Source: Deltaproteobacteria bacterium
Lineage (GTDB): Bacteria > Myxococcota_A > Polyangia > Haliangiales > Haliangiaceae
Assembly (NCBI GenBank): GCA_025353585.1
Contig: JANXOM010000308.1
Location: forward strand, 1-42,135
Direction of reading: 5' to 3'
Length of the DNA: 42,135 bases
Under the pieces are notes generated by a model. That model saw nothing but the letters and a program-made list of their open reading frames with translations. It had not been told where the DNA came from and searched no databases. Shown piece by piece: positions 25,752-37,100 of the stretch. The stretch's first letter is position 1. Each line of letters opens with the position of its first letter. A program made the translations under genes and the position numbers.

Positions 25752-27662
25752 ATGAGCAAGCGACAGCGACTGCGCTATCGGTTCGACAACCTGATGTCAC
25801 GCGGCCTCGGCGCGAAGATCGCGCTGCTCGGCGTGATGGCGCTCGTGCTGGTCGGTATCGCCGTGTTCGCGATGCTGGTGTTCGGCGCGGCGGCCGTCGA
25901 CGAGAACGGCAAGCCGGACTCCGTCGGAATGATGGCGTGGCGCTCGCTGACGCACACGCTCGACCCGGGAACCCTCGGCAACGACGCGGTCGGCACGAAC
26001 TGGCCGTTCCTGTTCGTGATGCTGTTCGTCACGATCGGCGGCGTGTTCGTCGTGTCGTCGCTGATCGGCGTCCTGTCGTCGGGCTTCGGCGAGACGCTCG
26101 ACCAGCTCCGCCGCGGCAAGAGCACCGTCATCGAGCACGCTCACACCGTGATCCTCGGCTGGACGCCGAAGATCCACACCCTCGTCCGCGAGCTCGCCGC
26201 CGCCAACACGAATCACCGCGACGCGTGCATCGTCATCCTCGCCGAGCGCGACAAGGTCGAGATGGATCACGAGATCGGCGTGACCCTGCGCGGCCACCCC
26301 AAGATTCGCGTCGTCACGCGGACCGGCACGCCGATGGTGCTCACCGACTTCGCGATGACGAGCCCCGGCACGTGCAAGTCGATCATCGTCCTCGCCCCCG
26401 AGCGTCACGAGGACGGCTCGCCGATGGAGTCGCACGAGTCGGACACGATCGTGCTCAAGACGCTCCTCGCCATCAAGAAGATCGCGCCGGAGCAGGCCCC
26501 GCACGTCGTCGCCGAGGTGTTCGAGGCGAGCACCGAGCGCGTCGCGCGCTTCATCGTCGGCGACAAGGCGGGCCTCATCCACGCGAACCCGCAGATCTGC
26601 CGGGTGCTGGTGCAGACCGGCCGCCAGTCCGGCCTCTCCGCCGTCTACAGCCACCTCCTCGGGTTCGACGGCTCCGATCCGTACATGCACCTCGAGCCCA
26701 AAGTGCTCGGCATGACGTTCCGTGACGCGGTCTTCGAGTACGACACCTCGGCGCTCATCGGCGTCAGCACCGCGAGCGGCGAGGTCCTCGTGCCGCCGCC
26801 CCTCGACCGCGTGTTCGCGGCCGGCGACGAGGTCATCACCATCTCCCACGACGACGAGTCGATCATCGCCGACGGGGGACGCGGCAAGCTCACTATCGAC
26901 GCGGCCGCGATCATCGCAACCGCCCCGAGCCACGTCCACCCCGCCGAGCGGACGCTCGTCCTCGGCGCGAGCCGCCGCACCGCGAACGTCGTGCACCAGC
27001 TGGACATCCACTGCGGGCCGGGCAGCGAGATCACGCTCGTCGGCGAGGACGAGTCGCGCATGCCCACCACGGCCGAGCGCATCCGCGTCACGGCGCGCGT
27101 CGGCGACCTGACGAACCGCGCGCTCCTCGACGAGCTCGACGTCACGAGCTACCACCACGTCCTCCTCCTCTCCGAGACCCACGGCCGCACGCAAGAGATG
27201 GCGGACGCGCGCACGACCGTGATCCTCCTCCACCTGCGCGACATCGAGCGCCTCGCCGGCAAGCGCGTGCCCATCACCACCGAGATCCTCGACATCGCGA
27301 ACCGCGACCTCGCCTCGGTCGCGGACGCCGACGACTTCATCGTGAGCAACCGGCTCGTGTCGCTCCTCGTCGCGCAGCTCGCGCAGAACCCGCGGCTCGT
27401 GCGCGTGCTCGACGAGCTGTTCTCGACGGGGGGCCACGAGATCTACCTCAAGCCGGCCAGCCACTTCGTGGCGTCGACCGAGGTCACGTTCGCGACCGTG
27501 TGCGAGGCCGCGCTGCGCCGCGAAGAGGTCGCGATCGGCTACCGGCTCGCCGCGAACGCGAGCGACGAGAGCAAGGGCTTCGGCGTGGTGCTCGATCCGG
27601 CGAAGCGCTCGCGCATCAAGCTCGGCGCGGGGGACCAGGTCATCGTCCTGGCCACCGACTGA
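25752..27662 (+). CDS. CASTOR/POLLUX-type (DMI1/SYM8-like) ion channel with RCK domains
   Basis: 636 residues. Two membrane segments lie at IALLGVMALVLVGIAVFAM (about 23-41) and FLFVMLFVTIGGVFVVSSLIG (about 93-113). Between them is a pore-loop region (GMMAWRSLTHTLDPG). The long cytosolic part contains two nucleotide-binding-like RCK regions (THTVILGWTPKIHTLVREL and ERTLVLGASRRTANVVHQL), each followed by strand-rich modules. This matches the CASTOR/POLLUX/SYM8 family, whose plant members are nuclear-envelope channels and whose bacterial members are uncharacterised. The ATG at 25752 is close to a weak GCCGCC context only. Probably monocistronic. Confidence 0.87.
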   Translation: MSKRQRLRYRFDNLMSRGLGAKIALLGVMALVLVGIAVFAMLVFGAAAVDENGKPDSVGMMAWRSLTHTLDPGTLGNDAVGTNWPFLFVMLFVTIGGVFVVSSLIGVLSSGFGETLDQLRRGKSTVIEHAHTVILGWTPKIHTLVRELAAANTNHRDACIVILAERDKVEMDHEIGVTLRGHPKIRVVTRTGTPMVLTDFAMTSPGTCKSIIVLAPERHEDGSPMESHESDTIVLKTLLAIKKIAPEQAPHVVAEVFEASTERVARFIVGDKAGLIHANPQICRVLVQTGRQSGLSAVYSHLLGFDGSDPYMHLEPKVLGMTFRDAVFEYDTSALIGVSTASGEVLVPPPLDRVFAAGDEVITISHDDESIIADGGRGKLTIDAAAIIATAPSHVHPAERTLVLGASRRTANVVHQLDIHCGPGSEITLVGEDESRMPTTAERIRVTARVGDLTNRALLDELDVTSYHHVLLLSETHGRTQEMADARTTVILLHLRDIERLAGKRVPITTEILDIANRDLASVADADDFIVSNRLVSLLVAQLAQNPRLVRVLDELFSTGGHEIYLKPASHFVASTEVTFATVCEAALRREEVAIGYRLAANASDESKGFGVVLDPAKRSRIKLGAGDQVIVLATD

Positions 27663-27676
27663 CGTCTGCGGGCGGG

Positions 27677-28264
27677 CTAGAGCCCCTTGAGCCGCGCGAT
27701 CTCGGCTTGCTCGCTGGTCGGCAGCATGTGGATCACGCAGCGCCCTGGATCCGCTGGCAGGAGCGCGCCGATCCACATGTGCGGGTTCTGCCAGTACCCG
27801 CGCTTGGGGCGCGCGTCGATCTGCGCGCCGAAGTTCGTGCGCAGCCACCGCGTCAGCTCGTCCTCGTCGCAGCCGCGGACCTTGACCTGGATCTCGATCA
27901 GCGGGGCCGCGGGCTCCGTGCCGAGAAAGTAGAGGTCGAGCTCCGCCGTCTTCGCGCCGATCTTGAACGGCTTGTTCGCGAAGCACCACGTCGCCTTGCG
28001 ACCGTCGGTGAGATCGGTCGGCTGGCAGACGCCCTCCTTCGCGTCGGCGAGCGTCGTGTGCTCGAACCGCCACTTGCCGACCCCGCTGTACTCGACCTCC
28101 TTGTCGCCGCACGCCGCCGCGCCCGCGAGCGCTAGGACGACGCCGAGCCCCGCACCGAGACCTCGACCGCGACCACGTCGGCCACCTTGACCATGAGGAT
28201 CCTCGGCGCCTGGAGCCCCAGCTTCGTGATGTCCAGCTCGAACGTCGCGGTCGCGGTCACGCAT
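27677..28264 (-). CDS. Lipoprotein of unknown function with an unclear start inside yceI
   Basis: The body is convincing: a hydrophobic stretch [17 protein letters not shown] with lipobox AAAC, then about 140 residues (GKWRFEHTTLADAKEG, ELDLYFLGTEPAAP, RWLRTNFGAQIDARPKRG) with four cysteines. The problem is the start. No ATG, GTG, TTG or CTG lies in frame between the ATG at 28264 and the signal peptide, so the coordinates given include about 35 Gly/Arg-rich residues in front and a 133-bp overlap with yceI. Either a rare start codon is used near 28150, or there is a sequencing error or frameshift. It is downstream of yceI and PP2C in one operon. Confidence 0.65.
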   Translation of the reverse strand: MRDRDRDVRAGHHEAGAPGAEDPHGQGGRRGRGRGLGAGLGVVLALAGAAACGDKEVEYSGVGKWRFEHTTLADAKEGVCQPTDLTDGRKATWCFANKPFKIGAKTAELDLYFLGTEPAAPLIEIQVKVRGCDEDELTRWLRTNFGAQIDARPKRGYWQNPHMWIGALLPADPGRCVIHMLPTSEQAEIARLKGL

Positions 28265-28632
28265 GCCGTGTCGAGCGTACCGCGCCCGGCGAGCACGAGC
28301 ACGACCTCCTTGCCGCGCCAGCGCAGGGTCCCCTCCGCCGTCGCGGTGAACGCCGCGCCGTCGCGGACTACCGTCGTCAGCTGGACGAGCGTGAACGTCG
28401 CGCGCGGATGGTCGTCCAGGGCGAAGTCCTTGCGCAGCTTCCGGTTCTTGAGCCAGTCGCCGGCGTCGAACGCCGTCATGTCGATGGTGAAGAGCGCGTG
28501 GGCGCCGGCGGTGGCGAGGGTCTCGGGGTCGGCCTCGACCTCGCCGGAGACCTTGTCCCAGACGGTCGTGGTGTCGTGAATGCTCGACCGCGCCTTGACG
28601 GTCAGCTTGCCGCTGTCGACCCGGTACTTCAC
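28132..28632 (-). CDS. YceI-like domain protein
   Basis: 166 residues. The lipocalin-like YceI fold is suggested by [20 protein letters not shown] at the start, [27 protein letters not shown] and the C-terminal [13 protein letters not shown]. Members bind isoprenoid-type lipids in other bacteria. This copy has no signal peptide, so it may be cytoplasmic, unlike E. coli YceI. It starts 7 bp after the PP2C gene stop and overlaps the next lipoprotein. A co-transcribed unit is likely. Confidence 0.8.
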   Translation of the reverse strand: MKYRVDSGKLTVKARSSIHDTTTVWDKVSGEVEADPETLATAGAHALFTIDMTAFDAGDWLKNRKLRKDFALDDHPRATFTLVQLTTVVRDGAAFTATAEGTLRWRGKEVVLVLAGRGTLDTACVTATATFELDITKLGLQAPRILMVKVADVVAVEVSVRGSASS

Positions 28633-28639
28633 GCGCCGG

Positions 28640-29407
28640 CTACGCCGCGAGACACTGCAGCAGCAGCGTCGTCACGTTGTCGGTCCCGCCGTTGCGGTTC
28701 GCCGCGTCGACGAGCTCGGCGACCGCGCGCTCGAGGCTCTTCGCGTTCGAGGCGATCTGGCAGATCTGGTCGTCGACCACCATGCCGGACAGGCCGTCCG
28801 AGCACAGGATGTAGACGTCGCCGCTCTTCACCTGGTGCGCGCGGATGTCGACCTGGACGGTCTCGCGCATGCCGAGCGCGCGCGTGATGACGTTCTTGTG
28901 AGGGAAGTTGCGCTCCTCCTCTTCCGTCATGTCCGGCTTCGCTTCCTTGTAGTCCTCGAGGAGCGAGTGGTCGCGCGTCAGCTGCGCGATGCCGCCCTCG
29001 CGGACCCGGTAGACGCGCGAATCGCCGACGTGCCCGACGTAGATCTTGTCGCCGCTGACCAGCGTCGATACGAGCGTGGTGCCCATGCCCTTGTAGCGAA
29101 GGTCCCGGTTGCTCGTCTCGAAGATGCGGAGGTTCGCGAGCTTCACGCTGCAGACCAGGCGGTTCTCGATGTAGCTCAGCGAGCGGTCCATCTTGTACGG
29201 CCAGGTCGCGTCCTCGTCCTCGCGCGTGCGCTGATAGAACTCGCCGATCGTCTCGGCGGCCATCTTCGAGGCGACCTCGCCCGAGGCGTGGCCGCCCATG
29301 CCATCGGCGACGAGGAACAGCTGCTCGTCTTCGATCAACGAGAAGTAATCCTCGTTATGCGTCCGCTTCATCCCGACATCGGTCTTGGCGGCGTAGCGGA
29401 TCTTCAT
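28640..29407 (-). CDS. PP2C-family Ser/Thr protein phosphatase
   Basis: 255 residues, the typical compact bacterial size (PrpC/Stp type), cytoplasmic, Mn/Mg-dependent. The motifs are in order: [61 protein letters not shown] and GGTDNVT. All metal-binding aspartates are present. It reverses Ser/Thr phosphorylation, and kinase targets in the window would include the Pkn-type protein at 14705 and proteins read by FHA domains. The start has GGAG about 10 bases upstream. It heads an operon with yceI. Confidence 0.96.
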   Translation of the reverse strand: MKIRYAAKTDVGMKRTHNEDYFSLIEDEQLFLVADGMGGHASGEVASKMAAETIGEFYQRTREDEDATWPYKMDRSLSYIENRLVCSVKLANLRIFETSNRDLRYKGMGTTLVSTLVSGDKIYVGHVGDSRVYRVREGGIAQLTRDHSLLEDYKEAKPDMTEEEERNFPHKNVITRALGMRETVQVDIRAHQVKSGDVYILCSDGLSGMVVDDQICQIASNAKSLERAVAELVDAANRNGGTDNVTTLLLQCLAA

Positions 29408-29499
29408 ATCGGCGATCTCCCGCGATGATAGGCAGCGTGCGCGCGGCGCGTCAATCGCAGGTACATTCTTCCGCAGATCGAGGCTAAGGTCCTGCGCAC

Positions 29500-30801
29500 G
29501 TGCGCGCCGAGATCTTGACGATCGGGGACGAGCTGTGCCGCGGTGAGATCGTAAATACGAACTCGTCCTATTTCGCGGCCAAGCTCTGGGACCTGGACAT
29601 CACCACCCGCTGGATGACGAGCTGCGTCGACGACGCGGCCGATATGACTGCCGCCCTCGAGGTCGCCGTGAGCCGCGCGGATCTGGTGATCTGCTCCGGC
29701 GGCCTCGGCCCGACCGAGGACGACCTGACCGTCGACGTCGTGGCCGCGCTCGCGGGCGTCGCCGCCGTCGAGGACCCGGCCGCCCGGGCGAACCTCGAGC
29801 GGCGCTTCGCGGGGCGGGTGGCCATCACGCCGGTGCAGCTGCGCCAGGTCCGCGTCCCCGCCGGCGCGCGCGTCCACGGCAACCCCGGCGGCCTCGCCCC
29901 GTGCTTCGAGGCCACCATCCGCGGCGTCCCCGTCATCTGCCTGCCCGGGATCCCGCGCGAGATCTTCACGATCTTCGACGGCGGGGTGCGCCCCGCCGGC
30001 CGCGCTGCCGAAGGGCAGCGCGGTCCGTTCGACGGCGGGGGGCTGCTGGGGCGATTGGCGGAGCTGCGCGAGGCCCGCGGCAACGTCGAGCGCGTCGCGC
30101 GGACGATCTATCGCGTCTTCGGGCGCGGCGAGTCGCAGATCTCCGAGGTCTGCCGCGGCATCGTCGACGGCGTCCCCGGCGCCACGATCCACTACCAGGT
30201 GAAGTTCCCCGAGACGCTGGTCAAGCTCGTCGTCCGCGACCATGACGGCGCGGCCGCGGCGGCCCGCCTCGCGGCGATGGATGGGCAGCTCCGCACGCGC
30301 GTGGGCGGCTTTCTGTACGGCACCGGCGAGGAGAACCTCGTCGAGCGGGTGGGGCGGCGCCTCCAGGACCAGCAGACGACCGTGGCGACGGCGGAGTCGT
30401 GCACCGGCGGCATGCTCGGCGAGATGCTGACGCGGCTGCCGGGGAGCTCGCGCAGCTTTCGCGGCGGCGCCATCACGTACGCGAACGACGAGAAGATCCG
30501 CCAGCTCGGCGTCTCCCCCGACACGCTCGTCGCGCACGGCGCCGTCAGCGAGGAGGTCGTGCGCGAGATGGCGAGCGGCGCGCTCGCGCGGTTCGGGACG
30601 GACCTCGCGGTCGCGATCAGCGGCGTCGCGGGCCCCGACGGCGGGACGCCCGAGAAGCCCGTCGGCACCGTATGGCTCGCGCTGGCATCCGCGCGGGGCG
30701 TCACGACGAAGAAGATCGGCTTTCCTGGCGCGCGCGATCTCATCCGCACGCTCGCCAGCTGGTGGGGACTCAGGATGATCGACGAGGCACTCGATGGCTG
30801 A
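29500..30801 (+). CDS. cinA: CinA-family protein (MoaB-like domain plus nicotinamide-nucleotide amidase domain)
   Basis: 433 residues. The N-terminal MoaB/MogA-like domain (about 1-175) has [30 protein letters not shown] and CLPGIPREI. The C-terminal PncC domain (about 280-433) has [23 protein letters not shown] and [11 protein letters not shown]. The family deamidates NMN to recycle pyridine nucleotide, and cinA often sits next to recA, as here. The GTG at 29500 starts the protein exactly at the domain. A 54-bp palindromic insertion (29974-30027) adds 18 in-frame residues between the domains. It overlaps thpR by 8 bp. Confidence 0.94.
   Translation: MRAEILTIGDELCRGEIVNTNSSYFAAKLWDLDITTRWMTSCVDDAADMTAALEVAVSRADLVICSGGLGPTEDDLTVDVVAALAGVAAVEDPAARANLERRFAGRVAITPVQLRQVRVPAGARVHGNPGGLAPCFEATIRGVPVICLPGIPREIFTIFDGGVRPAGRAAEGQRGPFDGGGLLGRLAELREARGNVERVARTIYRVFGRGESQISEVCRGIVDGVPGATIHYQVKFPETLVKLVVRDHDGAAAAARLAAMDGQLRTRVGGFLYGTGEENLVERVGRRLQDQQTTVATAESCTGGMLGEMLTRLPGSSRSFRGGAITYANDEKIRQLGVSPDTLVAHGAVSEEVVREMASGALARFGTDLAVAISGVAGPDGGTPEKPVGTVWLALASARGVTTKKIGFPGARDLIRTLASWWGLRMIDEALDG
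29974..30040. repeat. 54-bp in-frame palindromic insertion in cinA bounded by 13-bp direct repeats
   Basis: TTCGACGGCGGGG occurs at 29974-29986 and again at 30028-30040, exactly 54 bp apart. Between them is a perfect 10-bp stem, CCGCGCTGCC (30000-30009) with GGCAGCGCGG (30014-30023), around a GAAG loop. A weaker GGGG/CCCC hairpin is next to it. The reading frame stays open. It encodes [18 protein letters not shown] and sits where CinA proteins normally have a short linker. Confidence 0.8.
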
Positions 30802-31522
30802 AGCACCCCCTGCGCCCGAGGTGGCCGGCGGCGTCCGTCCGACGACGGAGCAGCGCCGCGTCTTCATCGGCGTGCGCATCTCCACCGCTACCGCGAACCA
30901 GCTCTCCAGCGCCGGCGAGACCCTCGCGCGCCGCGCCCGCGACGCGAAGCAGGACTGGCGCTTCGTCGCCCCGCCGAGCTTCCACCTGACGCTCAGGTTC
31001 CTCGGCTGGACGCGCACCGAGACCCTGGGGCCCCTGCGCGACGCCCTCGCGACGGCCGTCCGCGGCTCCGAGCGCATCACGTTCCGCGCGGCCCGCATCG
31101 GCGGCTTCCCCGCGCTCGACCGGGCCACCGTCGTCTGGGCGGGGCTCGACGACCAGGGCGCGGCCGCGATCACCGCGCTGGCGGCGAAGGTCGAGGCGGC
31201 CTGCGTGGCGCTCGGCTTCCCGGCCGCCGATCACCCGTTTCATCCCCACATCACGCTGGCGCGGCTGCGCGAAGTTGCGAGCGCCAAGGAGGTCGTGTTA
31301 CCAGTAGCTGAACAAATGTTCGGTGAGTCCCGGGTCCACGAGGTTGTGCTGTACGAAAGCGACACGAAATCATCAGGTTCCGTGTATCGCGAGCTCGCGC
31401 AGATCCCCTTCAAGACGCCCGAAAAGACCTCGCCGGCCGCGCCGGAACGTCAGACCGCGCCCGTAGAACTGGGCCCAAGCGACGACACCGATGACGGTTG
31501 GCCGCGCGGACAACACTTGTAG
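30794..31522 (+). CDS. thpR: RNA 2',3'-cyclic phosphodiesterase (2'-5' RNA ligase family)
   Basis: 242 residues. The two HxTx catalytic motifs are clear: [10 protein letters not shown] and [10 protein letters not shown]. Between them lies a typical two-lobed 2H phosphoesterase core ([12 protein letters not shown] at the start, HEVVLYESD near the end). It has 20 extra N-terminal residues and a polar C-terminal tail (about 205-242) lacking in short family members. It starts within the end of cinA (8-bp overlap), indicating coupling. A LexA-like box lies inside it. Confidence 0.91.
   Translation: MAEAPPAPEVAGGVRPTTEQRRVFIGVRISTATANQLSSAGETLARRARDAKQDWRFVAPPSFHLTLRFLGWTRTETLGPLRDALATAVRGSERITFRAARIGGFPALDRATVVWAGLDDQGAAAITALAAKVEAACVALGFPAADHPFHPHITLARLREVASAKEVVLPVAEQMFGESRVHEVVLYESDTKSSGSVYRELAQIPFKTPEKTSPAAPERQTAPVELGPSDDTDDGWPRGQHL
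31308..31324 (+). promoter_or_regulatory. LexA/SOS-like box upstream of recA, inside thpR
   Basis: CTGAACAAATGTTCGGT matches the Myxococcus xanthus LexA motif CTRHAMRYBYGTTCAGS at 13 of 17 positions. Its core GAACAAATGTTC is a perfect GAAC-N4-GTTC dyad like the Gram-positive SOS box. The 100 bp around it are noticeably AT-richer than their neighbours. The box is about 235 bp upstream of the recA start, so a recA promoter within thpR is plausible. Confidence 0.5.
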
Positions 31523-31559
31523 GCCGCGGGCCTAACCCAGACAAGAAGAGGACATCACC

Positions 31560-32768
<1,209 letters not shown>

Positions 32769-32827
32769 GATCCGGATCACAGCCGGCCGTGCGCTGACGC
32801 ACGTTCGAGCGATCCGCTGTCGCGTAT

Positions 32828-32860
32828 AGACCCGGTTGGATCGACCCAACCGGGTCTTGT
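32828..32860 (+). terminator. Terminator downstream of recA
   Basis: AGACCCGGTTGG (32828-32839) and CCAACCGGGTCT (32846-32857) form a perfect 12-bp stem with a 6-base loop. The stem runs into TTGT, with CATTTAGG a little further on, so the T-tract is weak. It is 60 bp past the recA stop. Confidence 0.75.
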
Positions 32861-32994
32861 CGCATTTAGGTTGCCTGCTGTCAGCCAGAAAAATGCCGGG
32901 TCCTTGCGTTTGTCACAGGGATAAGCGATTACTTCCAACGTTGCGGAACCGGGTTGTGCGACCCCCGCAGCTAAAACTCTTGGGAGGCTCAACT

Positions 32995-34122
32995 ATGTTC
33001 GTCCGATCGCAAGCGTGGCTTGCAACCTCGGCTGCGGTGTTTGGTGTCGTCGCGTGTAGCGACCCCAACCTGCCTACCGACCTGCGGCCCGATGGGCCTC
33101 CTGAGGTCCTCTCGGTCCTCGTCGCCAACAACACCGATGGCCTCGACGAAGGGGCCACGTTCTGCAAGACGCGGGGCCCGAACGACGGCGCCCAGGGCGC
33201 TGGGGACGACAAGCGGCCCGGACTCGTCGACATTGGCGTCGACTTCTTCTCGGATCAGATCTGCCCCGAGGATCTGACCATGGGAGTGCCCGAGCTGACG
33301 AACGCGCTGCCGAGCACGTTCTACGTCCGCATCATGTTCGACGAGCTCCTCAACGGCGACCAGGTCGAGACCCTGAGCCCGGTGCTCGACGGCAGCGGGA
33401 ACCCGACCGGCAACTCGAGCGGCTCGATCGCCACGACGCTGCCGGTGACCTTCAGCTGCGACGGCGTGGCGGTTCCCTACGACGGGTACTACCAGCCGGC
33501 CGGCAACTCGTTCAGCTGGCCCCTGGGACCCTCGTTGTTCATCCAGGCGGTCGATCCGACCACGATCCCGACCGGCGCGAATTGCACGGTGTCGATCAGC
33601 CCGACGGTCGTCGTCGATAAGGACGGCAACGCAGTTCCGACCGATCAGCTCGGACCGTTCACGTTCTCGGTCTCGCCGCTCCGCGTCACCAAGGTGGCCC
33701 CGAAGGCGGGCATCACGGACGCGGCCAAGCGCAGCTCGATCTCCCCCGCGGATCCAATCGTCTTCACGTTCAACAACGGCGTGGACCTCACGAGCTTCAC
33801 GGCGAGCGACGTCAAGCTCTTCAAGGGCGTGACGGCCGACTGCACCGGCGGCGTCCAGGTTCCGGACGCGAAAGTCGGCTTCTTCCAGGATGCCGGCGCC
33901 GACGTCGACATCTACGACAAGAGCTCGACCGGCGTGAACCCGGACCCGACGGTTCCCGCTAACACCGGCAACCTCTTCGAGCCCTCCACCACCTACCGCC
34001 TCGAGCTCGCGGCGACCGCATCCGCTACGGACGTCGCCGGCGGGACCGGCGCGATCACCTACCCCGATGACGCCATGGGCAACCCGGTGACGGTGCTCTG
34101 CTTCGACGTCGCGGCAATGTGA
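32995..34122 (+). CDS. Lipoprotein with Ig-like (Big_5-type) domains, partner of the following TonB-dependent receptor
   Basis: 375 residues. The signal MFVRSQAWLATSAAVFGVVAC has a lipobox (GVVAC), followed by SDPNLPTDLRPDGPPEV. Two beta-rich modules carry bacterial Ig-like patterns: STFYVRIMFDELLNGDQVE in the first, and RVTKVAPKAG, then PADPIVFTFNNGVDL, in the second. The end has FEPSTTYRLELAATASATD. It is a surface or periplasmic binding lipoprotein. GGGAGG stands 8 bases before the ATG. Its stop is 11 bp before the receptor start, with AAAGGAG spanning the junction, so the two form an operon. Possible roles are plug-associated substrate capture or adhesion; this is inference. Confidence 0.8.
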   Translation: MFVRSQAWLATSAAVFGVVACSDPNLPTDLRPDGPPEVLSVLVANNTDGLDEGATFCKTRGPNDGAQGAGDDKRPGLVDIGVDFFSDQICPEDLTMGVPELTNALPSTFYVRIMFDELLNGDQVETLSPVLDGSGNPTGNSSGSIATTLPVTFSCDGVAVPYDGYYQPAGNSFSWPLGPSLFIQAVDPTTIPTGANCTVSISPTVVVDKDGNAVPTDQLGPFTFSVSPLRVTKVAPKAGITDAAKRSSISPADPIVFTFNNGVDLTSFTASDVKLFKGVTADCTGGVQVPDAKVGFFQDAGADVDIYDKSSTGVNPDPTVPANTGNLFEPSTTYRLELAATASATDVAGGTGAITYPDDAMGNPVTVLCFDVAAM

Positions 34123-34133
34123 AAGGAGCCGTC

Positions 34134-37100
34134 ATGAACAAGATCAGCAAGACTCTGCTCAGCGCCGGCCTCCTCGGCGCGACGCTCCTCGCCCAGTCGT
34201 ACATCACGGAGACGACTGCGCATGCACAGGCAACCGTCGGTGGCCTCCGCGGTCAGATCCGCGACGCGGGCACGAAGGAAGCCGCGGTCGGCGCGACCAT
34301 CGTCGCCACCTCGCCTGCCCTTCAGGGGGAGCAGGTCGTCATCTCGGACGAGAACGGCCTCTACTTCATCACCGCTCTGCCCGCCGGTCTGTACACCCTG
34401 ACGGTGTACTACCAGGACAACACGTTCTCGCGTGGCAACGTCCTTATCAACATCGGCAAGGAAGCCGTCGTCAACGTCACGGTCGACACCACGACCGCGG
34501 CGAAAAAGGGCGAGACGATCGTGATCAAGGGCGGCGCCCCGATCATCGATCAGGGCTCGCAGAAGACGGGCGTCACGATCACCGACGACTACACCCGGAA
34601 CATCCCGGTCGGTCGTACCTTCGGTGAAGTGCTCGGCGCCGCGTCGGGCTCGCAAAACGACCAGTACGGCACGTCGATCTCCGGATCCACGTCGGTCGAG
34701 AACACGTACATCGTCAACGGCCTCAACACGACGGACACCAGCCATGGTCTCCAGTCGTCGAACCTGCCGAACGAGTTCGTCTCCGAGACCGAGGTCATCA
34801 CCGGCGGCTACAACGCCGAGTACGGCCGTGCGACCGGCGGTATCATCAACGTCGTCACCAAGAGCGGCAGCAACGAATTCCACGGCTCCGTGTTTGGTTA
34901 CCTGACCCCGGGTGGGCTCGTCTCCTCCGCCCGGACGGTCGAGCGCGCCGGCGGCTCGATCGCGATCGCGAACAACCTGAACTACGACTACGATGTCGGC
35001 GCCGAGCTCGGCGGTCCGATCATCAAGGACAAGCTGTGGTTTCACGTCGGGTTCAACCCGTCGTCCAACCACGCGACCACGACCCGCACCGTGCAGCAGC
35101 AGCTCGATGACAACCAGGACGGCATCCCGGACATCGACGCGAACAGCTTTACGAAGCACAAGTTCGTGTCGAGTCAGGACTTCGACCACCACGCGAACAC
35201 GTATTTCTTCACTGCGAAGCTGAGCGGCGAGATCAACGCGAACAATACGTTCTCGCTCAGCGCGTTCGGTAACCCGACGAACGGAAACCAGGTCCTCACT
35301 GGCTCGGTTGCTCCGCAGGACGAGTTCCTCAACGAAAAGACCGGCGCGTACGACGTCGTCGCCAAGTACACGTCGAAGTTGAACGAAGGCAAGACGCAGA
35401 TCGACGCGGTCGGCGGTTATCATCACGGCTACGACTACCAGTCGGCGCCAAATGCCGTCGGCAATGCGCCGGGCGTCGAGTACCTGTACTCGCGCTCGCT
35501 CTACGAGTTCCAGGACCTCGAGGGCGGCGACGCCAAGATCGGTGCGTGCAACGATGCGCGCGCCGGAAATCCTTACCCGAAGATCGTCAGCTGTCCCGTC
35601 GAGCAGTACCTCGAGCAGGGCCTCGGTTTCCTCGAGCACCGCGACAACAACCGGCTATCCGGTAGCCTCACGCTGACGCAGCGCGTGAAGTTGCTCGGCT
35701 ACCACGTGTTCAGAGGCGGCATCGACATCGAGGCGTCGAGCTACAACACGGACCAGAACTACAGCGGCGGCGGCTTCTATCGCCGCCAGTGCAACACCGA
35801 CCCGGCGACAGGTGCCTGCGTTGGCGAGGGACAGGGCGCTCCGGGCACCTGGACCGCCCAGGGCTTTGCCGTGCTCTTGCGCAACCTGACGGCGACCGAG
35901 CTGCTCAATCCCGCGGCTGTGACGCTCGCGACCGGCCAGGTGCTCTGCAATAACAAGTTGTCGATCTGCGGACTCGTGGACAAGCATACCGCGACGACGA
36001 GTGATCGTAGCATCGGCGCGTTTCTCCAGGATTCGTGGAGCATCCTGCCGAATCTGACCCTCGATTTCGGTATCCGCTTCGAGCAGCAAGTCGCGTTCAA
36101 CGCCAAGGAGTTTCAGGGCACGACGACCGCGACGGGCGAGATCGTCCCGAGCTCGGCGTTCACGCTCAACAACTGGGCACCGCGCCTCGGCATCAACTGG
36201 GATCCGACCGGCGAAGGGAAGTCGAAGATCTTCGCCCACTACGGCCGGTTCTTCGAGAACATCCCGATGGACATCAACGTGCGCGCGTACGGTGGTCAGA
36301 TCGATTCGAAGGTCAGTCTCAATCGCAACGCGCGTCTGCCCAGCGACCCGCTGTACGATGCAAACTGTAACGTCGACCACGGGACCGCTGGACTCATCGG
36401 CACGCTGAACCAGTGCACGGACCAGAAAACTGGTGTTAACGGGTCCACCGAAAACACCGCCCCCGGCCTTCAGGGCCAGTACACGGACGAGTACATCGCC
36501 GGCGCCGAGTACGAGCTCGTCCCCGACTTCAAGCTCGGCCTGACGTACACGCACCGCACGCTGCCCGTCATCATCGAGGACATCTCGGCCGACGACGCGA
36601 ACAGCTACGTCATCGCGAACCCCGGCCAGAACTTCGACTCGCAGGCCGCGGACCTCGACAAGAAGGCGGCTGCCGAGCTGACGTCGAACCCGGCCCAGTC
36701 GGCGATCGACTCGCAGACGGCGAACTCGCTGCGCTTCCTCAAGAAGGAAGATCCCCCGTCCCGCAACTACGACGCCCTCACCCTGACGGCGACGCAGCGC
36801 CCGACGCACCAGTCGCTCATCATCGCGTCGTACACGTACTCGCAGGAGCGCGGTAACTACCCGGGTCTCTTCTCGACCGAGACGGGCCAGCTCGACCCGA
36901 ACATCACGTCGCAGTACGACCTCCCGGGCCTCGTCGCGAACCGCTACGGCTTCCTCGGCCTCGACCGCCCGCACAACTTCAAGGTCGACGGCTTCTACAT
37001 GTTCGACCTCCACGAGGCGGGCCTCGTGACGCTCGGCGGTAGCTTCCGCATGCAGTCCGGCATCGCGCACAACGCGCTCGGCATCAACCCGATCTACGAC

